64,000 bases of DNA from Rostratula benghalensis (taxonomy: Eukaryota > Chordata > Aves > Charadriiformes > Rostratulidae), in assembly GCA_013399305.1 (NCBI GenBank), contig VXAI01000046.1:867340-931339 (forward strand). The letters run 5' to 3'. The position numbers and the translations under genes are program-made. The notes under the pieces were generated by a model. It did no database searches. It was not told the origin of the DNA and worked only from the letters and a program-made list of their open reading frames with translations. This document shows, in pieces, positions 26,301-39,709 of the stretch (positions are counted from its first letter, which is position 1; every line of letters begins with the position of its first letter).

Positions 26301-28230
26301 CACATAGACATTATGATTAGGCTGCTCTCCAAGCACCCCAAGATGCTTCCCTAAAGCAGGTCATTAGTTGCAGTTACCTTGTGGCAGGTACACTAATGCT
26401 TTAAGAAAACAGATTTCCATGGAGCTGCTAAATAGCAGAGGTAAAAAATAAATGACACATTCTGTGATTCAATTAGTGATAGATTTAGTATCAAGTATGT
26501 GCCTGTAGATGCTGTTTCCTCCACCAGTTTGATTTTCCTGGACTTCCCTAAAGGCAAATAGTTGATAATTTCTCATAACTATTAGAGATTCACAGAATTA
26601 ACTGGAAATAAATTCTCATAGCCAAAAGCTGGCCTTCACAGGCCAGGAAAAAGCTTCACTATTGATACTAATGACAAATTTTGTTTAAATTTACTTTTCT
26701 GTAATCCCTTTAAGTAGGCCCTTGTTTAATAACTCACATCCCTCTAAGTTCCCCTCCTTTCCCTCAATTTAATGAAATGTTGATTCAGTATAAATATTTT
26801 AAATTTTACTAAATAAGAAAGGAGAAACAATGTCTCAAACAATATTTATTCAATTTTCTCACTAAGAAAAGTTTTATTCTGACTTTGAGTTTGGTTCTTT
26901 TTTTAAAATTATTTTAATAAAAACAATCAAAAAAACCCCACCCCAAAACCAAACACCACTACTCTCTAAAAATGACCTGAAAACAGTCTCTTATGTATAA
27001 TAAGCAAAATAAAATGTTTTCAGAAATACTTTAATTACAAGCTCAAATGACTCACCAGAAAAAAAGAGGGGAAAATACAGTAAGAGCAGGTAAAGACAGT
27101 TGGAATAATGATTTTTACACACCTAGCCAGCCTCACATCTGGTACTGTCTTTAGTCTTCTGATACATTACACAAAAAGTAGCAAGATAAACTGGTTTTCA
27201 ATACTTAACTGCTACTTTTTTTTTTTTTTTTCTGTGCTTAAGTACGCAAAAGCCTCCAATAGCCACTAAATACAAAAAGGAAATACTTAAGAAATAAAAT
27301 TGTTCTGGACACAGGACTGACAGTCTGAGGTCTGTTTCCAGATGAAGCATGATGTGACCTATCGTATGTTGGCAATAATTTAAACTCTGCCCATCGTTTT
27401 CCTCTCTTGCTGGAAATCAGACACATACTACACTTTCAAAAATATTAAGATTTACAGTATTAGGATTGATTCCCTATCCTAGTGTATATTTCCTGTGTCT
27501 AACAATTTTGTTCTCCTGAAATATTCTAATGTCGTAGTGTATTCAGAAACACACACAATACCCCGCGCTGTGCTGATTTGCACAGGCCCCCAAATCCTCT
27601 TATTCCAAACTCTCCAAGATCTGCTGCCATGATTATGTTAAGCTGCAGCAGTAGCTACCCATATTTTTCTCTGCCCATAACACTAGTATAAAACAGAGGA
27701 TAATTTCATGCTTCCTTAAAATTCACATTTAACATAAACTTATATTCAGCTTGGCACCTTTGTGATGCTTCTGTAACAGGTTTTATACCCAGCTTTTATC
27801 AAATATTCTCATCTAATTGTAAATGCCTCCATGAGTCACATAGCTGGCTGTAGACGTAGTCAATGAGTCCCAGTCTTTGCCAAGTCACTTAGTGCTGGGG
27901 GTGGGACAAAGCACATGTACCACACCAGCCTGCAATCTCACAGGGATGCTCCCTGCAACTTGTATATCTGTAGCTATCGCTTCTGTATTCCCTAGTTGTT
28001 TCATATGCTGTGTTGGATGTTCCCTAGCATTGAGTTCTTTTTTAAGACTCTGCCAATATGGTTTATAGTTATGGCCAGTGCTGCACCATGCTATTTGTTG
28101 TATATTCTGAGTAATACACATTTTAATTACAAACACATTCCAGGTATCTGCTACTGGCACACAAAGTGCCAAGTTACAGGTGTTTGGCATGTCTGCCGGC
28201 GTTGTGCAGGCTGAGTAGATACTGGCCCTA

Positions 28231-28257
28231 ATTAAAAGCATTCTAAAAAAAAAAAAA
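28231..28257 (+). other. ATTAAA plus A13 tract, possible 3' end of a retrocopy
   Basis: ATTAAA at 28231-28236 is followed eight bases later by 13 A. The preceding 350 bases are open on the minus strand in one frame for up to 181 codons, but this shows no family pattern. The layout fits a retroposed transcript on the plus strand, although no parent or target-site duplication was recognised. Confidence 0.25.
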
Positions 28258-30584
28258 TTCAAATACTTTTCTTCTTTCCCGCCTTTTTTAAGCTGTTCTC
28301 CCAGGTCACAGATCATAATTTCTTTTGAAATTGCTACCACTGAATTTCTACAGAAATAGAAGTAGGAAAGTTGCTTCAAAAGCATATTTAACTGTGGAGC
28401 TTCTAATCTAGTAATAACAAAGCAAAACAAACTATCTTAGCAGTTAGTGCGACAAGTTGTTTTTGGGTTTTTTTTTTAAAAAAGTTTTAAAAGCAGATCG
28501 ATCCTCTCTGGAACCCTCATCTCCTTCAGTGTCAGCTCCAATCAAGCTAAGAAGTTCTGATTGCCTGCTACTAAATCTCCTAATTTCCAGGAAAAGAGGG
28601 CAAGTTAAGTATTAGATGTGAGAGCTGGCTAAATTTTTTTACCTCTTCAAGGAGAGAACATTTATCTCTTCAATAATTATAATTCACCAGCTGTATCTTA
28701 AGGAACAGTTTGCAAAAATAATTTATATGCGACTCTTTAGCCCAGATTGATCACATTGCCAAGTAATTTGTCCATTACTTGAGACATCTAATTTACAGTC
28801 TCACAATAGATACTTTACTAAATTTTGCATTCATCTGTCACAGCTGTGTTCAATGATTTGACCCTGATTAAAATTCAGGCAGTTCCTTTCTGTGACAATT
28901 CTTTTTTATAACCCGTTCACCTTTATAATTTCAATAAATTTGGGAATAAGAGAGGAACATTCTAGCCTCTATTTACTGTATACCAGTATTATATACCAGT
29001 ATATGTGTTTACTGTTTACCAGCTGTCTGCAGACCCTTGCTATAACAGTACAGCACAAGAGGTTGACTGCTTGATCCTCCCCTCCTTCTGAGTCAGGAAT
29101 GAGACAAAGAACTCGGCAATGTCCTCATCTTCCACTTTCAAAAGCACATGGAACATTACAGACAAAAGAAATCAAGAGCTGTAGAACTCTATCACATGGA
29201 AAGTAATCTTCTAACCATGCAGTGAGACAACACCTAGGAATTATGACTGATAAAGTAGTCTAGAACAAGTAGAACGCTGTTTCCAGAATCAGTGACAGCA
29301 GTGACATTCTTACTGAATTACAGAGCTTATCACAGTGCCAGCAGGAAGAAAAAAAAAATGATTGTAAGAATCTACAGTGTTATCATTTAAACAGACACAC
29401 CGTTGTCCCACTATCACCTGCATGAGATATCTTTTGTTTGTTTGCTCAGGAGCAAAAGACCCTTCTAATTGCAACCACGTAAGACTTTAAAGTAGGAAGA
29501 TCATTTCTCTCATATGAGAGCTTACAGCATATGTCAAATTGCTATAACAGCTTATATCAGTGACCTGATTGTATTTGGGAGAAATTCAGAGAAACAGGAG
29601 GAAAGGCTTTGGCAACTGTCATACTGCATAGAAATCTACTGGCTAAAATTGCCAACTGAAAGATAAAGAAAAAATAAATTAACAGAAAACCCCCATCTCC
29701 GTAAAAGAAACCGAGAGCAACCGGAAATTGGGCTTCAGAGATGGTATTAGATTGAATCCTACTGCCAAAGCTGAAACCACACAGATGTTTCCTAGCATAA
29801 GAAAGAAATCCAGCATGGGTTCTTCAGTAAAAGGTGAAGATAGCAAAGATATATTTTCTCGATGACGAGACAAGCTTTATGTTGGAAAAAAAGATACCTT
29901 TATACAAAAATGTTTATTTTACTTAAATTCCTCCACATCAAGCTACTAATATGCCTCTGCTGTCAGTATAGCAAACTGAAAGCATGACAAAATCAATTAA
30001 ACGGTGACAAAAACAAGCAACAATGCCACAGGCTAGGCAGCCTCAGAAATTGTTCAATTGCAATGGGATAAATGAAAACCAGTTAAAGACTTTCTATATC
30101 AGTAAATGCCTTTTCATACTCTTAAGCAAGGGATATAACAGACATCCTTACACAGAACAATTTCAGTGTAATTTAGTAAGATTCTTGGCTGCTGCATTTT
30201 CCCATCCACAGCAGAAACATTAGTGCAGCCCAACAAAGCTACAAAGAAAGCACATAATATATGTTGATGTTTGGATGAAAAAACTCAACTACCCTGAGAT
30301 ACGACGTTTGCAACATCACCTCACTTGAGGCTCTCACACTGGCCAAGACAGAAAATGAGAATTGCTTAATGTTGTGATACAGCTGCTACCCCTAAGTAGT
30401 CTGACAGACTACAGGCACGCTTGGCAGGAAGCTGGGCTCTAACATAAAGCAGGATATTACTCACAAAAACTACCCTTAACCAGCAAGACAAAGGCACAGC
30501 TTCACCTATTAAGGCACAGCTCTGCCTGACAGTGAAGTTAGGAATTATGTCAAATGTATACGTTGGATCTGGTCATAAAGAGAA

Positions 30585-30648
30585 TATATCATATATATCA
30601 CATATCAGAAATATATATGTGTGTATGTATTGACACACACATACCTGA
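30585..30648. repeat. AT/GT dinucleotide microsatellite
   Basis: 'atatatcatatatatcacat' followed by 'atatatatgtgtgtatgtat' and 'acacacacatacc', an imperfect purine-pyrimidine alternating tract. Confidence 0.7.
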
Positions 30649-32324
30649 TTCTATTCTGATGGCCTGTGTTTTTAGTATCTATTATCTCTCAATACAAGCG
30701 TGTTTTTTAATAACCCAGAATAACGTGATTCTATAATATTGTATCAAAAGTAGCAGGAACAGGTGTCTGCAGGCAAACTCCTCATTTCTTTAGGTTCTAC
30801 TCCCAGGTTTGGTCATTGTACTGTGATGAATACCTGACATGGAAGGGGAGGGGGAGCAAGGCTGGCCTAACCTTGAGAAAAGAATGGCAGTGGCAGGGAA
30901 TGCTATGTAACCTGCTCGATGTCTTCAGCCACCCAACAGAGGTTAGAGAAAAGTCTCTTTTTGGATGTGTACCACGAAAGGTTGAAATCTGATAGTCACA
31001 ACAAGCTGCATCTTTTTTATCAAACAAAAAAATGCAGGAATACCAATGGGACAAGCTAATACATTTTTTCCCCTGTAATTCATTTTTAAAATAGCAGTAG
31101 CCATAGAAAACATGAAACAGAAAAAGGAAACCTAACTGTGACCACAACGCTAATAAAATTATAAATGCATAGCGCAAGTATCATTCGTTGTATAATGCTT
31201 TATTTTGTAATTGGATTGTTTTGTATCTTAGCATAGCATCAGTAACAGAAATATGATCAGCAAAGCCTTTGATGAACAGATCTGCTTTATGTTCTGAGAA
31301 CAAAAGCAAAATACGGTATTTCAAAAGAAAAGAAAGAGTCCTTCTTCCAGCCAGTATCAAAACCAAAATTGTTTTCCTTGACTGCACTCTGGGAAAAAAT
31401 CAGTTTTTTGACTAAAGACATGAATCTATCCTTTAAACTTGCTATCTGAAAGGTTCTTTCATGGGATTCCCACCATTCTACTTGCAGTATTTCAGCAGAG
31501 GGCTAGCGATTTCACTTATTTTTACCGATTTATCAATGCATTTACTCAATTTTGGCTCTAGGCCTTTCCAAACAACATATATGACAATGACAAAACACAG
31601 TTTAATAATCCCCATCCAATTGTTAATTGACATTTCTATCAAGATGGGGGGGGAATTCCTAATTAATTAGTTCTGCCAAAAATATCAGTTTCAGCAGGTG
31701 CTAAGATTAATTACATATCTTTAGCTTGAACTACATAGATCTCCAAGAAAAAAAAGAAAAAAGCAATACTTTTAAAAGCCTCTGCTGACCAGAAAACTTA
31801 AGCGCTAACTTGGGTCTCCCATTTTACATTAAATCAATGTTCAACCTAACTGCTGCCGACATCCACCCATGGTGGTGAGAGAAGTCTGGTGCAGACTAAC
31901 CTTTAGCAATATGAAACACACTACTGCAATATTGTAAGTCATCTGATACTCAGGCATTACAATAATCTTTGGAAAAGCCTTTGTCATTTTCTGTATGATC
32001 ACATATTGGACATCCCTCTTATCTCACTCTCTAGAATAAGCACAGTATTTTCAAGAGACTAAAGTTATTTCCTGTTTCTACAGGACGATAGTATAAGTTA
32101 CTTCATTTATAGCTATACACTACAGCAGCTCATATTTGGAAAGACCAAAATTAAACATACTCCAAATCCATTGAAGTTGAAGAGCAAAATTTTTCAAGCT
32201 CCTGTTGAGTTTCCTATACTAGCCTGGTATTCCAAATCACTGAAATTGCTAGTCTTCGTAGCTAATCCAGAACACAGAAGACATTTGCAATGTAGTTCTA
32301 CCAACTGTAGACCTGTAAGAAGGA

Positions 32325-32368
32325 TTTGATCATTTGGCTATTTCTATTTGATCATTTGGCTATTTCTA
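32325..32368. repeat. Exact tandem duplication, two copies of 22 bp
   Basis: The 22-base unit beginning 'tttgatcatttggctatttc' is repeated head to tail without mismatch. Confidence 0.93.
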
Positions 32369-32542
32369 TTCTTTTGAGCTTACATAATTTTCACTGTTTG
32401 AGTCCCCTACATCCTGTCTTGTTGCAGATAAAGTATACAATGTTTAATCTATAGTTTACTCTTTAGATTTGACTATATGAAATGCAAGATGCATTTCCGT
32501 TAAAATTAAAATAATAGCATGAACTACACAGCATACAGCTCT

Positions 32543-32560
32543 AAAAAAAAAAAAAAAAAA
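32543..32560 (+). repeat. Poly(A) run
   Basis: An uninterrupted run of about 18 A. No retrocopy body was recognised upstream. Confidence 0.8.
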
Positions 32561-32852
32561 AGCTTTCTGATGAGGTGTTACTGACCATTCCAGAAAAATG
32601 AAGATGTATGGATAGAACACTTTCTCTCCATACTTGTCCATATGCATTTCTCTCCATACATGATACATAACCTGTACCAACAACAACTACAGGTGTTACA
32701 AGCCTGGAAGAATGCTGATTCAGTTCTGTATACAGGAAGCATCTGCTTCATGTCTCATCACCACTGTCCACCAGTCTGTCTTCCAGGACACAGCTCCACA
32801 CCAGATCTTAAGGCAGGCTGCCTTCTAACTTCCTTGCACTTCCTGTGCAATA

Positions 32853-32936
32853 GCTCTGGGTGACACTGCTTTGGCAGGGGGTTGGACTAGATAATCTCTG
32901 AGGGTCCCTTTCAACACCTACAATTCTGTGGTTCCT
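32853..32936 (+). mobile_element. CR1 3' fragment
   Basis: 'ctttggcagggggttggact', 'agataatctctgagggtccc' and 'caattctgtggttcc' match the CR1 tail on the plus strand. Confidence 0.88.
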
Positions 32937-35900
32937 GATCTAAAGCCAAGGGCTTATTTCCAGAGCATCATCATCAATCAAATATACTCTAGTGGTTCAA
33001 GCCTAATTTGACCTGATTAATATGCTAATAAGTTACCATTGTTCACTCTTTGCCTTCTGCACTTTGACAATGATACATTCTCATTGGGGAAATCTGCCTT
33101 TCAGAGAGGGTTCAGCAATATCAATCTCAGAGACAGCTAACTACTCACTGCTACCAAAAGCATCCATTAGGTGTGAGTTTGACACCTCTTAATTCTGCTG
33201 GTGAAGACAGTAATCTGCCTTTCTTGTTATTAACTATAACACTTGGCAGGCAAATGGAGGAGGAGCAATCAGCACTGTATTCTCATTTCCATCAGAATTT
33301 CAGCCAGAAAAACACATTTATCACTCACATTATGATTACAGCATTTCTCCTCTAAAACCAAGCAGGACCACTGCTTGAAACGGTTGATATCCTTTCTCAC
33401 TGGAATGCAACAGAAAGATAAGACATCTCAATACAATCATCTCCCATATATTACCTTGTCCCAGAACCAAAGTACTCTGAAATGTTTCTACATAGCACAG
33501 AAAGCTGAGCAATGAATGCAAGCCACAGCAAATAAAACAAGGACTGGTTCCCCACCAAAGACATTAAGAAACAACTAGTTCCTTGTGACGGTATTCACAC
33601 ATACCTTATGGGAAACAAATTTTAAAAAAAGAGAAATACCACCTTAACTGGTAATTCACTGTGATAAAGCCCAGATCTTAAAGCAGAGACAAAATCACAG
33701 AGTTTGGCAACTAAGCAGTAGCTGTGTACACAGGTCTCTTTATGGAGCAAGCTTTTCACTTACTCCCAGTGGAAACCTTGAGTCAAGAGACCCCTTGGCT
33801 TTCAAATGTCTCTCCCTTATATTTACTCTGCTATTTGGATGTTAAAGCAAACACCTTAAATATTTCTCTTCAAAGAGTAAGCGATCCATAACAGGGTCTC
33901 AAATAGCCATATAAGACTATAAGGTTTTTTCTCAAATTAGAAGACATACTTGAAACAGGAAGATTTGTAGATGAGAATAAGGCATGCTTATCCCTTCCTT
34001 CTTGTATCAGAGGCAGTCATGACATACCAATTGATTTTGCTATTTATGAACTACTTGCCTGAACCATGGAAGACTAAATGAGATTATACCATTTGTTAAT
34101 TCTGTTGACTCATCCAGAATGGGAAGGTTATTACATTAATTTGGATTTACATCAACTAATACCAGTTTATCCCAGCCCACTTGCATCAGTGCACCATATG
34201 ATAATGACTGGTATTAAGCAACCTGGCACACAAATATACTCTACTTTCAGTTTAATTTTATTATACTGAAACTAATGGCAGTAGTAGGTCCAAACTCACT
34301 CTTGTTGCAGGTTTTCTATAGTTTATCCAACTATACATTTTGGTGAAAGACAGCTACCCGGCATTCATGATTACAAATCATTATCATCAACATCCTCCTC
34401 TGCACAGCATATTTGTCCTCATTTACCTCCCTACTCCCACTATCATAATAAACACTAAAACATAATTGCCCCCAGAGTTTTCATTCACAAAGAGAAAAAA
34501 CACTTTCTCAGCACCAGTTCTATTAGCTATACTTGGACAAACACGACTGAGCAGCTGTAAAATCGTAAGGTTTTGTTATTAAGGAAAACCAACATTCATG
34601 AAAAGTATTCTCTATGGGCACTGCATTGTGCTACATAAACTTGCCTACAGCTTAGTGCAGTGTGCCTGGCATGCTCAGCTTGCAAAGCTTATGCAGCTGT
34701 ACTTCAAAATGGCAGGCTGTTAAGGGCCCGTTTTTAACTGCTCAAGCAAAAAAAAAAAAAAATCAATTCAAAAACCTGGAAGCATATTTCAGCTAATTGC
34801 TTTAAAATGCCAAGTCTCTAGATTTAAGGAATCAGTACAAGTCTACCAAACAATTTATGCGCATGTACACACAGAGGTATGCAAAATCCCACCCACACAA
34901 AATTAATAGATATTCCTGGAAAGTCTTCCTGCCTGAAGCAGCTTTGAGGCTAACAGCTTCTTTATTGATCAGAGCCTCTGACATAACTTGACATGTCAGC
35001 AAAGTGCTTGAGCCTTTTGGTTAAGAAAAGTCTGAGTAAGTAAATACTTCATACACATATCATAGGTTTAGTGATCTTTACGGGCTGATTGATTTTAAGT
35101 TCATTTTCGCCCTTTTTGCGTATTAGCATTCATTTCCAGAGAGGTAAGAATTAATGATCCTTTTAAAATAAGGGAATAGTTTAAAGAACTGTGTTTATCA
35201 CTTAGTTAATTTCTCTAAACGTGATTGTGAGGTTCCATAATGACCACCTCTCAATACTCATACTGACTCTACAGTCAGGCATTTTTCTTTGCTTTCCAGC
35301 TGTTCTGAAAACTCCTAAAGCCAAGCCACATTCCCCCCTTCTCAGGCAGTATCAAAATTAATAACGATTTACAGGTCAAATTATAACCTCAGTAACATCT
35401 CAGCAGCTCATTATTGATAACAAACTTTACCAGTGTAACAGAGCAGGAGTATAAAAACCTTTATATTGCTGATAAACCACGGGAAAAGACCTGTGTCTCA
35501 CTCACACTCAGCTGTACTGTTTCTCCAGTGTTCAATCAAAAAAAGACTATGAAGACACATTAGAAAAACAGAGTAAAAATCTTTAGAGTGCCCAAGGAAC
35601 AGTTTTTACACGCACAAGATGACAAAAAGGGTCACGGAGGGATTACAGAGAACTGCCCACCACAGAGCCAGCAGAGAGACAGTTGAGGCACAGGGCAGCA
35701 TGGCAAATTCCAGCACAGGAAAGTGGGTGACATCACAACAAGGGTCAGTTGCTACTTCTGCCAGGTGGTCTTGTGCCAGTCCTCCCTCCAGCCATAGCTG
35801 CTGCTGCAGCTTCAGTGAGGATGCAGGTTTTATGACAACTCCTTGCATGGCATTCAGTTGCACCTTTGGATGCATTAGGGGGAGCTATTAGTAAGTCACC

Positions 35901-37652
35901 TTTGCATGTGACAGGTCTATCTTTATATTTCCAAATACTCCCCCTCCCCAGTGACCAGGAACCATATCTTAATATGATTCTAAACAAACTTTGCAAAGCT
36001 GATGTCATCCAAACTTTACTATACTTGAAAATTAGTAAAGTTATTTTGGGAGCTTTTCAGGATCTGGAATAGTTACCTTCACTTAAAGACCGTTTATCTC
36101 ATCTATTCTTAATTATCTATTATTTACAGACAATTAAGCACACAGCATCTATGTTTGGAAACTAAATTTTATTTACAATAAAAGATTCTATAGATATTAG
36201 GAACCAGGACTGATTAAGACATAATTGCTGAAGCCAGCTTATTGATCCCAGCATTACACACAGAGGCATTTAATCGGTTTTCTCTGCAGATGCTATTCCA
36301 TCCATGCAACTGCTTAGCAATGTTAAATGGCAGAAATTGACCTGTGTGAAAAAGTTCATTTTCAAAGGTCCCAAGAGAGGTGTCAAAGGTTTCTATGTTT
36401 AGAAAACTCCAATTTAAAAAAAAGTCTGAAAAAAGCCAAGAGTTATTGTTTTGGTGGTATCTACTCAGAAAGTCTCTCTAATTCTACTTATGTCACTGCA
36501 CTTCTATTGGTATCGCATTTTGCTTTTGCTTATTCAAGCAACAAAAAATGAAAAGCAAATCTATTGCACCAGAAATGTGTTATTACAGAAAATGTGTTCA
36601 CAGCACCGCTTGGAAAAAAAATTTTTGAATCATAATTATTTTTATATAATTGATGCAAAATAAACAGAAAGCTTATTATCTACTAAAATACCAAGTTTAA
36701 TGAAGGAAATGTAACAGGACCACATAATCAGATTTCAAACTTCAATTAGAGTATAAGCCTTATGGCTTGGTTTCACCACTTGGTTTCATACATAAAATTA
36801 AAATGATGGCATTGGTAAAACACTAACATTCCTCTTGCAAAATTCAGTTTATTAATCAAAAATGAACTTGACCTATATAGCAAATAAGTGCAAAACAATT
36901 CTTAGTTATTCATCTGAGGTACAATAATGGTGCAAAGTCATCATGCCATGTATATACAGATGTGGCTGACAGATCATTACAGCTCTCTATCCTGCTAAGG
37001 CACAAACTGCATATTTACAAAAAAACACCTCCAAATCCCTCAAAAATGTACAGTTCACTCATATGCTAAAGAGACTTCACGATCAGCAATGTTACGTCTG
37101 TGTTAGTTTCCTATGCTTGATTCTGCTCTCATTTAAATCGATACAGCTTACATTAACTTCTTTGAGCACCTCATGCATCATGTGAGCCAAGAAAATAACT
37201 CCCTAGCAAACCAGGATTTGAGTAATAGCACCACCTAGGGGCATCAGTTTCTAAAGTGACATTTAACCATAAATTATTTGTACAGAGCTATTTTTAAAAG
37301 CTTTATCTTCATTACATTATCATGAACCAGCCTGAGGAACTTTGATTTCTTTCTTAAAGCTTGTTTCACTACCCTGTTCAAAGTGTTGAAGGGTTAGGGG
37401 TTTGTTTAAGTTTTCATTTCCCTGTTGTAATATAAACTCCTCACGATAATCAATCAAAAAAACCAAAGTGACAGAAGGAATTTAGAACCACAACTGAGCA
37501 ATCATAACTATACCTGACGGCTTTTATGATGCAGTATTACATAATTGTGCTAACAGCTTTAAAGTTAATTATTTCTGAAATTTAAATGGTGCAATAAAAA
37601 CAAGACTGTGCAGTTGAGGGGTTTCTAGTGAAATTACTGTACCTCTTCCCTT

Positions 37653-37718
37653 CACAATATCCCATTGTGTTGCCACAAGTGCCACCACAATATCCCATTG
37701 TGTTGCCACAAGTGCCAC
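37653..37718. repeat. Exact tandem duplication, two copies of 33 bp
   Basis: The 33-base unit starting 'cacaatatcccattgtgttg' occurs twice head to tail without a mismatch. Identical copies imply a recent event or a length polymorphism. Confidence 0.95.
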
Positions 37719-38834
37719 AATAACCATTCCATAGTTAGAGAACTAACTTCGTCTGCCTCTTAAAATTTTCAAGCTTAGAAATACCAGTCTAAGTACACAC
37801 CTGCAGTAAGAAGCAGGTCAGACAACTCTTACAGAAAAATGAAAAGAGAGGGCAGTGCAAGACAATCAAACCCATCTCCCATAGAATGACAAGGCATTTG
37901 GAAAAATGGCTTTGGGAAATAAATCCTTGGCAGTACTCATACAATCTGTAGTCAATTTTCCCACACGTCTCTTAAAATCTGAGCACTGATGTACACTAAA
38001 TCCAAATCAGGGTTGTCACTGAAAAAGGTCATTCTGTTTAATCTTCAGCGAATCAGCTCCTCTATGGAGCTAAAACAGCAATCCTCCTGACTTCAAGAAG
38101 GAATCAGTAAACAGTGCCGACAACCCCTTTTGGCCACAGTCCACACGCAGCTCAGGCTAACCCACAAACTGCATTTAACACATTTTTGTAACAGTTTCCA
38201 AAACCTACATGATAATCAGCACGGTGATAAGCAAGGAGACCTTATCTTGCAAGTTTAAAACCTCTATTGGCTTCAGATTTTTCCACCAAAATAAAAAATC
38301 ACACAGGCTTGCATTCCTATAGAACCTCTTACCACTAGAGACAGCAATTTGGTCAGCAGTGGATTCACCTCAGACTTGGCAGACCATAGGTCAAGCTTAC
38401 AACTTGCCACATTAAAGCTTGATTTCATGTCTTTATTGACTGCCATGAGGAGTTGCAGTTGTCTCTCTCCAAATATGCTGTGAATATTATTTTACATCAA
38501 TTTGAGCAGTAAGTGAGCCAAGCAATTCGAAGAACACATCACCCTTTAGAACTACTCTCAACTTTTCAGCAAGGCAAGACTCACTCTGAAATCTAAAACC
38601 AAATAGATGGAAACTGTAAATAAATTTCCTATACAGAAGTCACATTTACTAGATGTTTACTGATAACTGCCATGACTGTTATATTAGAAAAACATTTCAA
38701 TACATAAATTGTATGTAGAACTACTTCGCACAACAGAATCTATACATGCAAATCCTTAATTGTTAATAGGACATCTGATAACATGGTTATATTCTTACAT
38801 ATCAGCATGAGCAAAATAGATTTACTAGCCTTAC

Positions 38835-38864
38835 CTTGAGATCATTTATGAAAATCTCAAACAC
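38835..38864 (-). CDS. Candidate 30-bp exon of the unidentified gene
   Basis: Minus strand: TTTTGGTTGGGTACAG acceptor, ten codons in zero phase (VFEIFINDLK), then GTAAGG donor. The other two frames contain stops, so this frame would be the one used. Small but clean; it could also be a chance pair. Confidence 0.25.
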
Positions 38865-39202
38865 CTGTACCCAACCAAAATAGATTCAGTAATAATGCAC
38901 AACAAATATATATTATGTATCTCTCTGGTGTCAGCAGAAATGGCATCAACAACCTCGCTAGACCTATTTACATAATATACTGCTCTCACCATAGTTACGT
39001 GCACATGCATGAAGATTCTGCCCTGATTTTCTTTTCAATGGCTCACCGCACTAGGAAGTCTAGGAAAGTTATAAGCAACTGGAAAATCTTATTAGGAATG
39101 CAAATGCTGAGACACACTTGGGAATGCTCTAGCATACTTTCCCTGGAATCACAAAACTTAACAGAGTATGTGCTGCTATGTATGTAAAAGTAATACCGAT
39201 GA

Positions 39203-39227
39203 TATTACTCAATGATATTGAGTAATA
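39203..39227. repeat. Perfect 11-bp hairpin within an ATACCGATGAT-rich patch
   Basis: TATTACTCAAT and its exact complement ATTGAGTAATA are separated by three bases (GAT). The flanks repeat the words 'taataccgat' and 'accgatgatat' over 39189-39256, suggesting local slippage or templated duplication. Confidence 0.7.
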
Positions 39228-39604
39228 CCGATAATACCGGACTAAGACCGATGATATGCTTTTATATTCAAAATTGCAGAAATTAGAAGCTCTTCTAGCA
39301 AGCACTCGCTTTGTGCACACGATAATCATCATCCTCACACACAGTGAAGATGTAATATTCACATAAAATGCAGTAGCTAACTAATTATTTGCATTTTATA
39401 AAAATGCTGTAGCATTCATGTAAAATGCAGCAGCTAATTTCTTTTATTATAAAATATAATTCATATAACAACACCCCCCCAATAAATTATTCATTTTCAT
39501 GTTTCAAACCTCAGGAAGCAGACCAGAACATATTTTATTATGCTACAAATTTCTGTAGCAACATGTATTTAGCTACCTTAAGTTTTATAACTTTTATTCT
39601 TTTT

Positions 39605-39709
39605 GATCACCCTTGTCTCGTGAGAAGTGTCCCTGCCCATGGCAGGGTGGGGTGGAATTAGATTATCTTTAAGGTTCCTTCCAACTCTAACCATCCTATG
39701 ATTCTACAG
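39605..39709 (+). mobile_element. CR1 3' fragment
   Basis: 'agaagtgtccctgcccatgg', then 'aggttccttccaactctaac' and 'ccatcctatgattctacag', the terminal part of an avian CR1 on the plus strand. Confidence 0.88.

Larger units (their letters stand above)
23391..32852 (-). other. Probable intron sequence
   Basis: No convincing exon. Contains the A-tailed tracts at 26106-26118 (T on the plus strand) and 28245-28257, the 22-bp tandem duplication and two simple repeats. A plus-strand frame at 29695-29867 is open and hydrophilic but lacks a pyrimidine tract before it. Confidence 0.4.
32937..39604 (-). other. Probable intron sequence
   Basis: Holds the 33-bp tandem duplication, the 39.2-kb hairpin and a GC-richer patch at 35600-35890 that is open on both strands without splice context. 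A 33-bp minus-strand splice-bounded piece lies at 33455-33487. Confidence 0.4.

Noticed and set aside
29679..29873. Open frames on both strands (plus-strand LGFRDGIRLNPTAKAETTQ)
   Set aside because: The upstream AG on the plus strand is preceded by purines, so it is a poor acceptor. No start context and no homology were recognised.
35606..36008. GC-richer patch with open frames on both strands
   Set aside because: No splice sites in register; composition alone explains the open frames.
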